A stretch of DNA of 64,000 nucleotides from Azospirillum brasilense (GTDB lineage Bacteria > Pseudomonadota > Alphaproteobacteria > Azospirillales > Azospirillaceae): contig NZ_CP032348.1 in assembly GCF_005222205.1 (NCBI RefSeq), forward strand, positions 62,001 through 126,000, read 5' to 3'. The notes beneath the pieces were generated by a model. That model ran no database searches and was not told where the DNA came from. It saw only the letters and a list, made by a program, of their open reading frames with translations. Below are positions 43,029 through 56,100 of this stretch, piece after piece (positions within the stretch are counted from its first letter, which is position 1; each line of letters starts with the position of its first letter). Both the position numbers and the translations under genes were made by a program.

Positions 43029-45539
43029 ATGTCCCTGACCCGCCGTGATTATCTGAAGGTCCAAGCCGCCGTGACCGCGGCGGCGGCGGCCGGTGTGAGC
43101 CTGCCGTCCGTCATCCAGCCCGCCGAGGCCGGCACCCTGACGGCCGGCGCCGACGCCAAGCTCACTTGGTCGAAGGCCCCCTGCCGCTTCTGCGGCACCG
43201 GCTGCGGCGTCATGGTCGGCGTGAAGGAGGGGCGCATCGTCGCCACCCACGGCGACGTGAAGGCCGAGGTCAACCGCGGCCTGAACTGCGTGAAGGGCTA
43301 TTTCCTGTCCAAGATCATGTACGGCGAGGACCGGCTGACCCAGCCGCTGCTGCGCATGAAGGACGGCCAGTTCCACAAGGAAGGCGAATTCACCCCGATC
43401 AGCTGGGACCAGGCCTTCGACATCATGGCCACCAAGTGGAAGGAGACCCTGAAGAAGAAGGGTCCGACCGCGGTGGGCATGTTCGGCTCCGGCCAGTGGA
43501 CGATCATGGAAGGCTACGCCGCCTCCAAGTTCATGAAGGCGGGCCTGCGCTCCAACAACCTGGACCCCAACGCCCGCCACTGCATGGCGTCGGCGGTGGT
43601 CGGCTTCATGCGCACCTTCGGCATGGACGAGCCGATGGGCTGCTACGACGACATGGAGCAGGCCGACGCCTTCGTGCTGTGGGGCTCCAACATGGCGGAG
43701 ATGCACCCCATCCTGTGGACCCGCGTCACCGACCGCCGGCTGACCCATGAGGGCTGCAAGGTCGCCGTCCTGTCCACCTACGAGCACCGCAGCTTCGACC
43801 TCGCCGACATCGGTCTGGTCTTCACGCCGCAGTCCGATCTGGCGATCCTCAACTACATCGCCAACCACATCATCAAGACGGGCCGGGTGAACCAGGAGTT
43901 CATCGCCAAGCACGTCAACTTCAAGCGCGGCCGCGACGACATCGGCTACGGCCTGCGGCCCGAGCATCCGCTGGAGCAGAAGGCGAAGAACGTCGCCAAG
44001 GCCAACGAGTCCGACCCGATCTCCTTCGAGGAGTTCGCCAAGTTCGTCGAGCCCTACACGCTGGAGAAGGCGCACGAACTGTCGGGCGTGCCGAAGAACC
44101 GGCTGGAGGCGCTGGCCGAGCTGTACGCCGACCCGAAGGTGAAGGTCATGTCCTTCTGGACCATGGGCTTCAACCAGCACACCCGCGGCGTCTGGGCCAA
44201 CAACCTCGTCTACAACATCCATCTGCTGACCGGGAAGATCAGCCAGCCGGGCTGCGGCCCCTTCTCGCTGACCGGCCAGCCGTCGGCCTGCGGCACGGCG
44301 CGCGAGGTCGGCACCTTCGCTCACCGGCTGCCCGCCGACATGGTGGTCACCAACCCGGAACACCGGCACCACGCCGAGGAAATCTGGAAGCTGCCGGACG
44401 GCACGATCCCTGACAAGGTCGGCTACCACGCCGTTCAGCAGGACCGCATGCTGAAGGACGGCAAGCTCAACGCCTACTGGGTCCAGTGCAACAACAACAT
44501 GCAGACGGCGCCGAACACGGCGAACGAGACCTACCAGGGCTACCGGAACCCGGAAAACTTCATCGTCGTGTCGGACGCCTACCCGACGGTGACGGCGCTC
44601 GCCGCCGACCTGATCCTGCCGACCGCCATGTGGGTGGAGAAGGAAGGCGGCTACGGCAACGCCGAACGCCGCACCCAGGTCTGGCACCAGCTTGTCGGCG
44701 CGCCCGGCGAGGCGCGCTCCGACCTCTGGCAGATCATCGAGTTCTCCAAGCGCTTCAAGATCGAGGAGGTGTGGCCGGAGGAGCTGATCGCCAAGAAGCC
44801 GGAGGTCCGCGGCAAGACCCTGTACGACGTGCTGTACTGCAACGGTCAGGTCAACGCCTTCCCGCTGACCGATTGCGACCCGGCCTATGAGAACCGCGAG
44901 TCGCAGGCCTTCGGCTTCTACGTCCAGAAGGGCCTGTTCGAGGAGTACGCCGCCTTCGGGCGCGGCCACGGCCACGACCTCGCCCCCTACGACATGTACC
45001 ACCAGGAGCGTGGCCTGCGCTGGCCGGTGGTGAACGGCAAGGAGACCAAGTGGCGCTACCGCGAGGGCTTCGACCCCTACGTCCCGGCGGGCGAGGGCGT
45101 GCGCTTCTACGGCAACAAGGACGGCAAGGCGAACATCTTCGCGCTGCCCTATGAGCCGGCGGCGGAATCGCCGGACAAGGACTACCCGTTCTGGCTCTGC
45201 ACCGGTCGTGTGGTCGAGCATTGGCACTCCGGCTCCATGACTCTGCGCGTCCCGGAGCTGCGCAAGGCCTTCCCCAACGCCGTCGTCTTCATCCATCCCG
45301 ACGACGCCAAGGACCTGAACCTGCGGCGCGGGCAGGAGGTGCGCATCGCTTCCCGCCGCGGCGAGGTGCGGGTGCGGGTCGAGACGCGGGGCCGCAACAA
45401 GCCGCCGCGGGGCCTCGTCTTCGTGCCCTTCTTCGACCACACGGTGCTCATCAACAAGGTGACGCTGGACGCCACCGACCCGCTGAGCAAGCAGACCGAC
45501 TTCAAGAAATGCGCGGTCAAGATCATTCCCGTCGCGTGA
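43029..45539 (+). CDS. napA: Periplasmic nitrate reductase catalytic subunit NapA
   Basis: 836 residues from ATG 43029. It has a Tat signal (SLTRRDYLKVQAAVTAAAAA), then [4Fe-4S] ligands C52, C55, C59 and C87 (CRFCGTGCGVM; LNCVKG). The molybdenum ligand is cysteine 185 in NARHCMASAVVGF. Downstream molybdopterin-binding motifs are typical (WGSNMAEMHPILWTR; GRVVEHWHSGSMT). It reduces nitrate to nitrite in the periplasm using electrons from NapB and NapC. Confidence 0.98.
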   Translation: MSLTRRDYLKVQAAVTAAAAAGVSLPSVIQPAEAGTLTAGADAKLTWSKAPCRFCGTGCGVMVGVKEGRIVATHGDVKAEVNRGLNCVKGYFLSKIMYGEDRLTQPLLRMKDGQFHKEGEFTPISWDQAFDIMATKWKETLKKKGPTAVGMFGSGQWTIMEGYAASKFMKAGLRSNNLDPNARHCMASAVVGFMRTFGMDEPMGCYDDMEQADAFVLWGSNMAEMHPILWTRVTDRRLTHEGCKVAVLSTYEHRSFDLADIGLVFTPQSDLAILNYIANHIIKTGRVNQEFIAKHVNFKRGRDDIGYGLRPEHPLEQKAKNVAKANESDPISFEEFAKFVEPYTLEKAHELSGVPKNRLEALAELYADPKVKVMSFWTMGFNQHTRGVWANNLVYNIHLLTGKISQPGCGPFSLTGQPSACGTAREVGTFAHRLPADMVVTNPEHRHHAEEIWKLPDGTIPDKVGYHAVQQDRMLKDGKLNAYWVQCNNNMQTAPNTANETYQGYRNPENFIVVSDAYPTVTALAADLILPTAMWVEKEGGYGNAERRTQVWHQLVGAPGEARSDLWQIIEFSKRFKIEEVWPEELIAKKPEVRGKTLYDVLYCNGQVNAFPLTDCDPAYENRESQAFGFYVQKGLFEEYAAFGRGHGHDLAPYDMYHQERGLRWPVVNGKETKWRYREGFDPYVPAGEGVRFYGNKDGKANIFALPYEPAAESPDKDYPFWLCTGRVVEHWHSGSMTLRVPELRKAFPNAVVFIHPDDAKDLNLRRGQEVRIASRRGEVRVRVETRGRNKPPRGLVFVPFFDHTVLINKVTLDATDPLSKQTDFKKCAVKIIPVA

Positions 45540-45550
45540 GGAGCCCGTCC

Positions 45551-46033
45551 ATGAAGACCCGCATCACCTTTGCCGCCCTCGCGCTGGCCGCGGCCATGCC
45601 GCTCCTGGTGTCCGGCGTGTTCGCCGCGGACGGGGCCGCCCCCGCGAAGGTTCCCTCCGGCCCGCACCCGATCACCCAGGAGATCCCCGCCGACCCGATG
45701 GCGAAGGAGATCACCGACGATCACAAGCGGGCGCGGAACTACGCCGACCAGCCGCCGCTGATCCCGCACGCGATCCGCGACTACCAGATCGACCTGAACA
45801 TCAACAAGTGCATGACCTGCCATGACCGCAAGAACACCGAGGGCTCGCAGGCCCCGATGATCTCGGTCACCCACTTCCAGGACCGCGACGGCCAGACGCT
45901 GGGCGCGGTCAGCCCGCGGCGCTACTTCTGCACCCAGTGCCACGTGCCGCAGACCGACGCCCAGCCGATCACCGGCAACCGCTTCCGCGACATCGACAGC
46001 ATCCTGGCGGGCGGAAAGGAAGGCGCCAAATGA
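45551..46033 (+). CDS. napB: Diheme cytochrome c NapB
   Basis: 160 residues with a Sec signal peptide (ITFAALALAAAMPLLVSGVFAA) and two heme-c sites: C87-H91 (CMTCH) and C127-H131 (CTQCH). The conserved HPITQEIP... and RNYADQPPLIPH segments are NapB hallmarks. It passes electrons from NapC to NapA. Its last bases overlap the napC start. Confidence 0.97.
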   Translation: MKTRITFAALALAAAMPLLVSGVFAADGAAPAKVPSGPHPITQEIPADPMAKEITDDHKRARNYADQPPLIPHAIRDYQIDLNINKCMTCHDRKNTEGSQAPMISVTHFQDRDGQTLGAVSPRRYFCTQCHVPQTDAQPITGNRFRDIDSILAGGKEGAK

Positions 46034-46650
46034 AGGGCCTTCTGAGCTTCGCCGGACGTTTCTGGCGCGTCTTCTCGCGGCCCAGCGTGCATTTCAGCCT
46101 GGGCTTCCTGACCCTGGGCGGCTTCCTGGCCGGCGTGATGTTCTGGGGCGGCTTCAACACCGCCCTGGAGGTCACCAATAAGGAGGCCTTCTGCATCTCC
46201 TGCCACGAGATGAAGAACAACCCCTACGAGGAGCTGAAGCAGACCATCCACTTCACCAACCGCTCCGGCGTGCGCGCCACCTGCCCGGACTGCCACGTCC
46301 CGCACGACTGGACGCACAAGATCGGCCGCAAGATGCAGGCGTCGAAGGAGGTCTGGGGCAAGATCTTCGGCACCATCGACACCCGCGAGAAGTTCCTCGA
46401 CAAGCGGCTGGAACTGGCCACCCACGAATGGGACCGGCTGAAATCCAACAACTCCCTGGAATGCCGCAACTGCCACAGCGCGGAATCCATGGACATCACC
46501 CGCCAGAACCCGCGGGCGGCCAAGATGCACGAGACCTACCTGTTCACCGGCGAGCGGACCTGCATCGACTGCCACAAGGGCATCGCCCACCGGCTTCCCG
46601 ACATGAAGGGCGTCGAGCCCGGCTGGACCGGAACCGTATCGGCGAAGTGA
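46030..46650 (+). CDS. napC: Membrane-anchored tetraheme cytochrome c NapC
   Basis: 206 residues: one N-terminal membrane anchor (VHFSLGFLTLGGFLAGVMFWGGF) and four CxxCH sites (C55, C85, C145, C178). It oxidises quinol and feeds the NapAB complex. The ATG overlaps the napB stop by four bases (ATGA). Last gene of the operon; napF/G/H are absent. Confidence 0.97.
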   Translation: MKGLLSFAGRFWRVFSRPSVHFSLGFLTLGGFLAGVMFWGGFNTALEVTNKEAFCISCHEMKNNPYEELKQTIHFTNRSGVRATCPDCHVPHDWTHKIGRKMQASKEVWGKIFGTIDTREKFLDKRLELATHEWDRLKSNNSLECRNCHSAESMDITRQNPRAAKMHETYLFTGERTCIDCHKGIAHRLPDMKGVEPGWTGTVSAK

Positions 46651-46675
46651 ACCATCCGAGGATCGGGTCTTTTCA

Positions 46676-46707
46676 TCGGCCTCTCCGCCCCAAGGCGGGG
46701 AGGCCGA
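46676..46707 (+). terminator. Hairpin after napC
   Basis: TCGGCCTCTCCGCC pairs with GGCGGGGAGGCCGA (one G-U pair) around a CCAA loop. The following sequence has only a short T run, but the position just after the operon supports termination. Confidence 0.6.
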
Positions 46708-47157
46708 AGTCGTTTCGGGGATTATCCATTCCGATAATCTATTAAGGAGCGCTGCTCGACTTGTGACGCAATTTTCATGCTTTGATGTACTGTCGAAGTT
46801 GTTTTTCATGATTGGTTATGTCTTATAAGAAGAAAAACTGCGGCCGTTGCGGAGGGGAGGGTCCTCATGACGTTGTGGGGATAACTCTAAGGTCTTGTTT
46901 TTACGAGAATTGTGATGCGACATGTTGCCGCATAAGATGTTTTACAAGGATTAAATGCAGTCACCGATTTTGGGAAATGCACGGGGTGTTTCTTAATCGC
47001 ATGCTTTGCAGCATAGGTGACATCTCAAAAACAAACAGGATTACACGTTTTTAATTTTAAGATGATTTGCAAATCATTTGAAAAACTAGAAGTTGATATG
47101 ACATTCGCACAAAGGTAGGAGGAAAGTAGAAGAAATTTCTTTCGAACGGGGTATTCG
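46708..47157. other. AT-rich intergenic region upstream of the giant adhesin
   Basis: 450 bp of low-GC sequence unlike its flanks. A cysteine-rich 80-codon frame (from 46812) has no ribosome site or recognisable content and is not called. The region holds a 16-bp palindrome (47062-47077) and presumably the adhesin promoter. AGGAGG occurs at 47117-47122, too far from the start codon to serve it. Confidence 0.6.
47062..47077 (+). promoter_or_regulatory. 16-bp perfect palindrome upstream of the adhesin gene
   Basis: ATGATTTGCAAATCAT is self-complementary and lies 81-96 bp before the start codon. It overlaps a weak -35-like TTGCAA, with TTGATA about 19 bp on. It has the form of a dimeric regulator's operator. 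The regulator is unknown. Confidence 0.45.
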
Positions 47158-50100
47158 ATGTCCGAGCTGACTGGCACTTCGGGAAGCGACACGCTGACGG
47201 GCGGTAACGGCGACGACACGCTGGACGGTTACGGCGGCTACGACGTCCTGACCGGCGGTGCGGGCAACGATACCTTCCGCTTCTCCAGCCTGAGCGACAT
47301 CAGCAACGACTGGATCACCGATTTCGCCCCAGGCGACCGCATCGACCTGTCGGCGTTGAACGCGACCTTCATCGGCGATGGGTTCTTCACCGGCTCCCCG
47401 CAGAACAAGGGGCCGGCGCAGATTCGCACGCGCACCGACTTCACCGGTCCGGTTTTGGAGATCGACAGCGACGGCGACGGCCTCCCCAATCGTTCCATCT
47501 ACGTCACCGGCTCCGTCGTCCTTCGGCAGGTCGATGGCTTGCCCGGCGTGCTGGAGGCCACGCCTGGCCAGTCGCTCACGGGCACCGCCGCGGCGGACAC
47601 GTTGGAAGGCGCTGGCGGTCCGGACACCATCAGCGGCGGCGACGGCAACGACCTGCTGCGCGGTTTCGCCGGCAAGGACAGCCTGAGCGGCGGTGACGGC
47701 GACGACACGCTGGACGGCGGCACCGGAAACGACACGCTGACGGGTGGCCTGGGAAACGACACCTTCGTGATCTCCAAGCCCGCCACCATGGGCTACAACG
47801 AGGTGCGGATCACCGACCTCGCGCCGGGGGAACGCATCGATCTGTCGGCCTGGAACGCCACCTTCATCGGCGAGGGGGCCTTCACCGGGACGAACGCCGC
47901 CCATGGTCCGGCGCAGGTGCGCGTGCGCACCGACATGGCCAACACCACGCTGGAGATCGACAGCAACGGTGACGGCTTCAACGATTACTCCATCTACATC
48001 GCCGGTTCGCCCGGCTTGCAGGCGGTGGCCGGTTCCCCCGGCCTGTTCGAGCGGGTCCCGGACCAGTCGCTCACCGGCACCGCGGAGGGCGAGACGCTGG
48101 AGGGCGGCACCGGACGCGACACCATCGACGGTGGGGCCGGCAACGACCTGCTGCGTGGCAATGACGGCAACGACAGTCTGATGGGCGGTCTGGGCGAGGA
48201 CACGCTGGACGGTGGCTCCGGCAGCGACACGCTGACCGGCGGGGCGGGCAACGACGTCTTCCTCATCACTCCAGTCCCCATCGGCGGAAGCTATCAGTAC
48301 ACCCGCATCACCGACCTCACGCACGACGACCGCATCGATCTGCGGCCCCTGGGCGCCGCCTTCATCGGCACCGGTCCCTTTACCGGAACCTCCGCGAACA
48401 AAGGGCCGGCGCAGGTCCGCCTGAACACAACCTCCGGAAACGCTCTTGAGGTGGACAGCAACGGCGACGGCTATGCCGACCGGACCATCACCATCGATGG
48501 CTCGCCCCTGCTGCGGGAAGTGGCGTCCACCCCAGGCCTGTTGGAGCGGGTGCCGGACATGCTCATCACCGGCACGGACATGGACGACGTGCTGGAAGGC
48601 GACGGCGGCGCCGACACCATCAACGGCGGGGCCGGCAACGACCGGCTGCGCGGCCTGGGCGGCAACGACGTCCTGAATGGCGGAGCGGGCGACGACACGC
48701 TGGACGGCGGGAGCGGGTCCGACACGCTGACCGGCGGCCTGGGCAACGACACCTTCCTCTTCTCCGGAACGTCCGATTACGGCTACGTCAACATCACCGA
48801 CTTTGCGCAGGGCGACCGCCTCGACCTGAGAGCGCTCGGTGCCACCTTCATCGGCGAAGCCGCCTTCACCGGCACCTACCCGAACAAGGGGCCGGCGCAG
48901 ATCCGCCTGAGCACCGATCCCTACAGCACGGTCCTGCTCATCGACAGCGACGGTGATGGCAACATCGACCGCAGAATCACGCTGAACGGCGGACCGGCGT
49001 TGCGGGAGGTGGCCAATTCGCCCGGCCTGTTCGAGCAGGTGCCGGGCCAGGCGCTCCTCGGCACGGCGGCGGGCGAGACGCTGACCGGCGACGCCGGGCG
49101 CGACACTATCGACGGCGGGGCCGGCAACGACCGGCTGCGCGGCCTTGGCGGCAACGACAGCCTCATGGGCGGCGACGGTGACGACACGCTGGAGGGCGGC
49201 GCCGGGACCGACACCCTGAAGGGCGGGCTTGGCAACGACACCTTCGTCTTCACCAGCCTGGGTGACGCCAACGGTGACGTCATCGAAGATTTCGCGGTTG
49301 GCGACCGGCTCGACCTGACGGCGCTGGGGGCCACCTTCATCGGGGATGCGGCCTTCAGCGGCACCCCGCAGAACAAAGGACCGGCGCAGATCCGCGTCCG
49401 CATGTACAGCGGGCAGACGTCGCTGGAGATCGACGAAGACGGCAACGGCTCCACCGACCGCATCGTCTACCTGACCGGCGCCCCTCCCCTCCAACAGGTG
49501 GATGGCTTGCCCGGCGTGTTCGAGCGGGCGGCGGACCAGACGCTCACCGGAACGGATGCCGGAGAGACCCTAAGCGGCGGGGCCGGGCGCGACACCATCA
49601 GCGGCGGGGCCGGCAACGATCTGCTGCGCGGCTTGTCCGGCAACGACAGTCTGGTGGGCGGTGAGGGCGACGACACGCTGGAAGGCGGCGCCGGGGCCGA
49701 TGTGTTGACCGGTGGCCTGGGCAACGACACCTTCCGCTTCGCCATCACCGACATTGACGGCGACATCATCACCGACTTCGTTCCCGGCGACCGGTTGGAA
49801 ATCACCGGATTGACCGCCGCTTTCATCGGCGAATCCGCCTTTACCGGCAGCTATGGAAGCAACGGGCCGGCGCAGATCCGCGTCCGCTACGAAGGCAGCG
49901 CGACGCTTCTGGAGATCGACACCAACGGCGACGGCCAGTCCGATCGTATCCTGTCCTTGTCCGGAGGGCCGGCGTTGCAGCCGGTGGCCGGGTCGCCGGG
50001 CGTCTTCGAGCATGTTCCCCAGCAGGTTCTGGAAGGAACGGATGCCAGCGAGACGCTGACCGGCGGCATCGGACGCGACACCATCAACGGCGGCAACGGC

Positions 50101-53100
50101 GACGACCTTCTGCTCGGCATGGCCGGCAACGACAGCCTGTCCGGCGGGTTCGGCAACGACACGCTGGACGGCGGGGCCGGCGGCGACAGCCTGACCGGTG
50201 GGGCCGGTAACGACGTCTTCCGCTTCTCCAGCCTGACCGACGCCGCCGGCGACATCATCACCGACTTCGCGAGCGGTGACCGCATCGACCTGACCGGTCT
50301 GGGTGCGAACTTCATCGGTGACGCCGCCTTCACCGGCACCAACGGCAACAAGGGCCCGGCGCAGGTGCGGTTCCGCCAGGACTTGACCGTCACCGTCCTG
50401 GAAATCGATAGCAACGGTGACGGGTTCTACGACCGCACCATCACGCTGAACGGCCTGCACGGGCTGCAGGCGGTGGATGGTTCGCCCGGCGTCCTTGAGC
50501 GGGCACCCGACCGTTCCCTGACCGGAACGGCGAACGCTGACACGCTGAGCGGTGGCGCCGGGCGCGACACCATCGCCGGCGGTGCCGGCAACGACCTCCT
50601 GCTCGGCTTGGCTGGCAACGACAGCCTGAGCGGCGACGAGGGCGACGACACGCTGGACGGCGGCACCGGAAACGACACGTTGACCGGAGGGGCGGGCAAC
50701 GACACCTTCCGCTTCGTGGCGGAAGAGAATTCCAACAGCTTCACAATCTTCAGTTCCGACCTCATCACCGACTTCTCGGTCGGTGACCGCCTCGACCTGA
50801 CCGGTCTGAACGCCACCTACCTCGGCACAGGCTTCTTTACCGGAAACATCGTCAACCGGGGGCCGGCCCAGGTCATCCTGATCCAGAGCAGCCAGACCAC
50901 CATGCTGGCGATCGACTCCAACGGCGACGGCCAAGCCGACCGGTACATCCATCTGCCCACCGGGGTGGTGCTGGAGCAGCTGGCGGATGCGCCCGGCATC
51001 CTGGTGCGTGTGCCCGACCGGACGCTGAGCGGCACGGCGGGCGACGACGAGCTGAATGGCGGGGCGGGCCGCGACACCCTGTCCGGCGGCGCCGGCAACG
51101 ACACGCTGCGCGGTTTCGCCGGCAACGACAGCCTGTCCGGCGGGGCGGGCGACGACCTGCTGGAGGACGGGGTCGGCTTCGACACACTGAGCGGTGGTGG
51201 CGGCAACGACACCTTCCGCATCAAAGCCATGACCGTTGGCGGAACCAACAGCGCCTATTCCATCTACTCGGACACCACCATCACCGATTTCGCCCAGGGC
51301 GACCGCATCGACCTGACGGCCTTGAACGCGACCTATGTCGGCGAAGACGGCCCCTGGGGGAGCAGCGGCGTCAAGGTGCGCCTGCGCACCGATCTCAACG
51401 GCAGCACGGTGCTGGAGATCGACAGCAACGGCGACGGCCTGTCCGACCGCACCGTCACCCTGACCGGCATCCATGTCCTGGAGGAGCTTGAGAACGCGCC
51501 GGGCATCCTGGTGCGCGTGCCCGACCGGACGCTCACCGGCACGGCGGGCGACGACGAGGTGAACGGCGGCGCCGGGCTCGACACCATCAGCGGCGGGGCG
51601 GGCAAGGATCTGCTGCGCGGCATGGGCGGTGCCGACAGCCTGAACGGCGGCGACGGCGACGACACGCTGGACGGCGGCACCGGGCGCGACATCCTGACCG
51701 GCGGGGCGGGCAACGACGTCTTCCGGTTCGACGGAATCGGCGACGTCGGCAACGACGTCATCACCGACTTCGGTCCGGGCGACCAGATCGACTTGTCCGA
51801 GATGGGCGTCCAGTTCATCGGCGACCGGGCCTTTTCCGGCAGCTATCCCAACTATGGCCCGGCGCAGGTGCGCTATCGGACCGACGTCGGCAGCACGGTG
51901 CTGGAGTTCGACAGTAACGGAGACGGCGTCGCCGACCACTGGATCACCCTGACCGGCGCCCACGCGCTGGAGGAGCTTGCGAACACGCCGGGCGTGCTGG
52001 TGCGGGTCGCCGACCGCTCCCTCGTCGGGACCGAGGCGGCGGACACGCTGACCGGCGGTCCGGGCTTCGACAGCCTGTGGGGCGGTGGCGGCAACGACCT
52101 GTTGAACGGGCTGGGCAGCGGCGACGTGCTGGACGGCGGGGCCGGCGACGACACGCTGGTGGGCGGCGACGGGGCCGATCTGCTGATCGGCGGCGAAGGC
52201 AACGACACCTTCCGCTTCACCGAGGCCAGCCAGCTTGCCGGCGACCGCATCGCCGACTTCTCCGCCGGCGACCGCATCGACCTGTCCGCCCTGAACGTCA
52301 CCTACATCGGCGAACAGCCCTTCACCGGGACCTTCCAGCAGAAGGGAGCGCCGCAGGTCCGCCTGAGCATGTCGGGCGACGACACGCAGCTCGACTTCGA
52401 CCTGACCGGCGACGGCATCACCGACGGCCGTATTGTCCTGTCGGGCGCGCACGCCCTGATCGTCGATCCGAACACGCCGGGCGTGCTGATCCGGGCGCCG
52501 GAGACGGTCCGGACCGGGACCGGCGGCAACGACACGCTGGAAGGCGGTGCGGGCAGCGACACGTTGTCCGGCGGGGCCGGCGACGACACGCTGTCCGGCC
52601 TCGGCGGCGCCGACAGCCTGGACGGCGGGACCGGAAGCGACCTGCTCCTCGGCGGGGCGGGGGCGGACCTGCTGCGCGGTGGTGCGGGCGACGACACGCT
52701 GGACGGCGGGGCCGGGTCCGACCAGCTCTTCGGCGGGGACGGCAACGACACCTTCCGCTTCACCAGCGGCAACGACCTTTACGGCGACCGCATCGCCGAT
52801 TTCACGGATGGCGACCGCATTGACCTGTCGGCGCTGAACCCGCTCTACATCGGTTCCGCGGAGTTCACCCTGTATCCCAACGGCGGCGGTCCGGTCCAGG
52901 TGCGCTCGGTCATCTCCGGCGGCGTGACCCGTGTCGAGGTCTCCTACAGTGGCTTCGGGTGGATCAACACCTACTTCACGATCGTCGGCGAGCATGATCT
53001 CAAGGTCGATCCGAACGCGCCGGGCGTGCTCGTCCGCGTTCCGACCCAGACGCTGACCGGCACCGACGGGAACGACAGCCTGACGGGCGGTCCGAGCCGC

Positions 53101-56100
53101 GACACGCTGTCGGGCGGTGCGGGCAACGACACGCTGGCGGGCCTGGGCAGCAACGATCTGCTCCAGGGTGGCACCGGCGACGACGTGCTGATCGGCGGCG
53201 ATGGCGCCGACACGCTGGAAGGCGGCACCGGCGGCGACGTGCTGACCGGCGGCGACGGCGCCGACATACTGGAAGGCGGCACGGGCAACGACCGCTTCGT
53301 CGTCGGCTCCGCGTCGGAGATGAACTACGACCGCATCCTCGACTTCGGCCCCGGCGACCAACTCGACCTGTCGGCGCTGAACGCGCGTTTCCTCGGCGAG
53401 GGCGCGTTCACCGGCAGCGTGTCCAATCCGGGCGGCGCCGAACTGCGCGTCTATTACAGCGCGGACACCACGACGGTCGTTCTCGACTCCAACGGCGACG
53501 GCGTGGCCGACGTCGGCATGTGGCTCAACGGCGTGGTGCCTCTGGTCGAGATGGCGGGGACGCCGGGCGTCCTCATCACCGAATACGGCAAGGCCCTGAC
53601 CGGCACGCCCGGCAACGACAGCCTGACCGGCGCCTCCGGTCCGGACACGCTGATTGGCGATGACGGCAACGACACGCTGAGCGGTGACTATGGCAACGAC
53701 CTGATCATCGGTGGGGCCGGCAACGACACCCTCATCGGCGGCGACGGCATCGACACGCTGGAGGGCGGCGACGGCAACGACACGCTGAACGGTGGCCCGG
53801 GCGGCGACCTGATGACCGGCGGAGCCGGGCGGGACAGTTTCCGCTTCAACCGGGCCGGCCACATCGACGGCGACCGCATCACCGATTTCGGACCCAACGA
53901 CCGCATCGACCTGCGCGACGTGAACGTCACCTTCATCGGCACCGCAGCCTTCACCGGCAGCGTCGCACAGCCCGGCCCGGCCCAGGTCAACGCCGTCATC
54001 GTCGGCAGCGGCCCGTTGGCCGAAACCCGGCTGGTCTTCGACATGAACGGCGACGGCATCGGCGAGCGGATGATCATCCTGTCCGGCACGCACACGCTGA
54101 TCGCGACGCCCAGTGACCCCGCCATCCTGGTCCGCGTGGACGATCTCGTCCTCAGCGGGACGGATGCGGGCGAGACGCTGGAAGGCGGCGCCGGGCGCGA
54201 CAGCCTGTCCGGCGCGGGCGGCAACGACAGCCTGACCGGCGGCGTCGGCAACGACACGCTGTCCGGCGGCGACGGCGACGACACGCTGGTCGGCGGTGCG
54301 GGCACCGATCGTCTGACGGGCGGTGCCGGCAACGACACCTTCGTTTTCACCGCGGACGACATCGCGGGCGACCGCATCACCGACTTCGCGGACGGCGACC
54401 GCATCGACCTGTCGGCGTTGAACGCTGCCTTCATCGGCACCTCCGCCTTCAGCGGCACGGGGAGCGCGCAGATCCGCCTGTCGGCGGTGGGCGAGCCGGG
54501 CTTCCGGAACACGCTGCTCGACATCGATCTGAACGGCGACGGCCAGACCGACCGCAGCATCGAGATCACCGGGGAGCATGTCCTCCACGTGGATCCGCAG
54601 GCGCCGGGCGTCCTGGTCCGCGCCGCCAGCCAGCGCTTCGAGGGCACGGATGCCGCCGACACGCTGACCGGCGGGGCCGGTGACGACACGCTGGAGGGCG
54701 CCGTCGGCAACGACAGCCTGACGGGTGGGGCCGGTCGCGACCGGCTGGACGGCGGCGACGGCGACGACACGCTGCTGGGCGGCGACGGGGCCGACACGCT
54801 GACTGGCGGTGCCGGCAACGACACCTTCCGCGTGCTGACCGTGGGCGACGCCGCGGGTGACCGGATCACCGACTTCGCGGACGGCGACCGTCTCGACCTG
54901 TCGGCGCTCAACGCCACCTTCATCGGCGGCAACGCCTTCACCGGCTCGTCCGTCAATCTCGGCCCGGCTCAGATCCGCGTCGCGGTGACCGGTGCGGAAG
55001 GCCAGCAGCGCACCCGCGTGGAGATCGACGGCGACGGCGACGGCATCGCGGACTCCGTGATCGAACTGGCCGGCGCCCATGCCCTGCGGGAGGACGGCAC
55101 GGGCATCCTGGCCCGCGTCTCCAACAGGACCCTGACGGGCACGGCCGCCGCCGAGACGCTGTCCGGCGGCGACGGCGCCGACAGCCTGTCCGGCCTGGGC
55201 GGCGACGACCGGCTGGAAGGGCTTGGCGGCGACGACCGGCTGGACGGTGGCGACGGCAACGACACGCTGGATGGTGGCGAGGGCAGCGACACGTTGACCG
55301 GCGGTGCCGGCAGCGACAGCCTGACCGGCGGTGCCGGCGGCGACACGCTGTCCGGCGGCGACGGCGACGACACGCTGGTTGGGTCGGAAGGCCGCGACGA
55401 GCTGACCGGCGGCGCCGGCAACGACACCTTCGTCTTCGCCCGAGCCACCGACATCGACGGCGATCTGATCACCGACTTCGCCACCGGCGACCGCATCGAC
55501 ATTTCCGGCCTGTCAGCCAGCTTCCTCGGCACCACACCGCTCTCCCAGCGCTTCGGTTCCGGCGTGGCGGTGAACTACGTCCAATCCGGCACGGGCGCCT
55601 TCGCGACCACCGATCTCCAGTTCGACATCGACGGCGACGGCGTGGCGGACCGCGTCATCCATCTGGCCGGCACCCACGCGCTGGCCGCCGATCCGTCGAA
55701 CAGCGGCGTCCTGGTCCGCGTGACCGCCATCTCCGCCACCGGCGGTGACGGCGCGGACACGCTGACCGGCGGCGCGGCGTCCGACACGCTGACCGGCGGG
55801 GCCGGCGACGATCGTCTCGACGGCCTCGGCGGTGCGGATTTCCTCTATGGCGGCGCCGGCGACGACACGCTGGCCGGCGGGGCCGGCGAGGACGTGCTGA
55901 GCGGCGGCGAGGGCAACGACACCTTCCGCTACGCCAGCGTGGCGGAGGCGAACGGCGACCGCATCACCGACTTCGCGGCGGGTGACCGCATCGACCTGTC
56001 GGGTATTCCCTTCACCTTCGTCGGCAGCGGTCCCTTCACCGGCACCGTGGCCCAGTCGGGCGGCGCCCAGGTCGGCTTCCGCTTCGTCACCTCCGGCGGC

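Noticed and set aside
46812..47054. Cysteine-rich 80-codon frame (NCGRCGGEG...CFYENCDATCC)
   Set aside because: Starts at a non-ATG codon, no ribosome site, AT-rich intergenic composition; cysteine spacing does not match a zinc ribbon convincingly.
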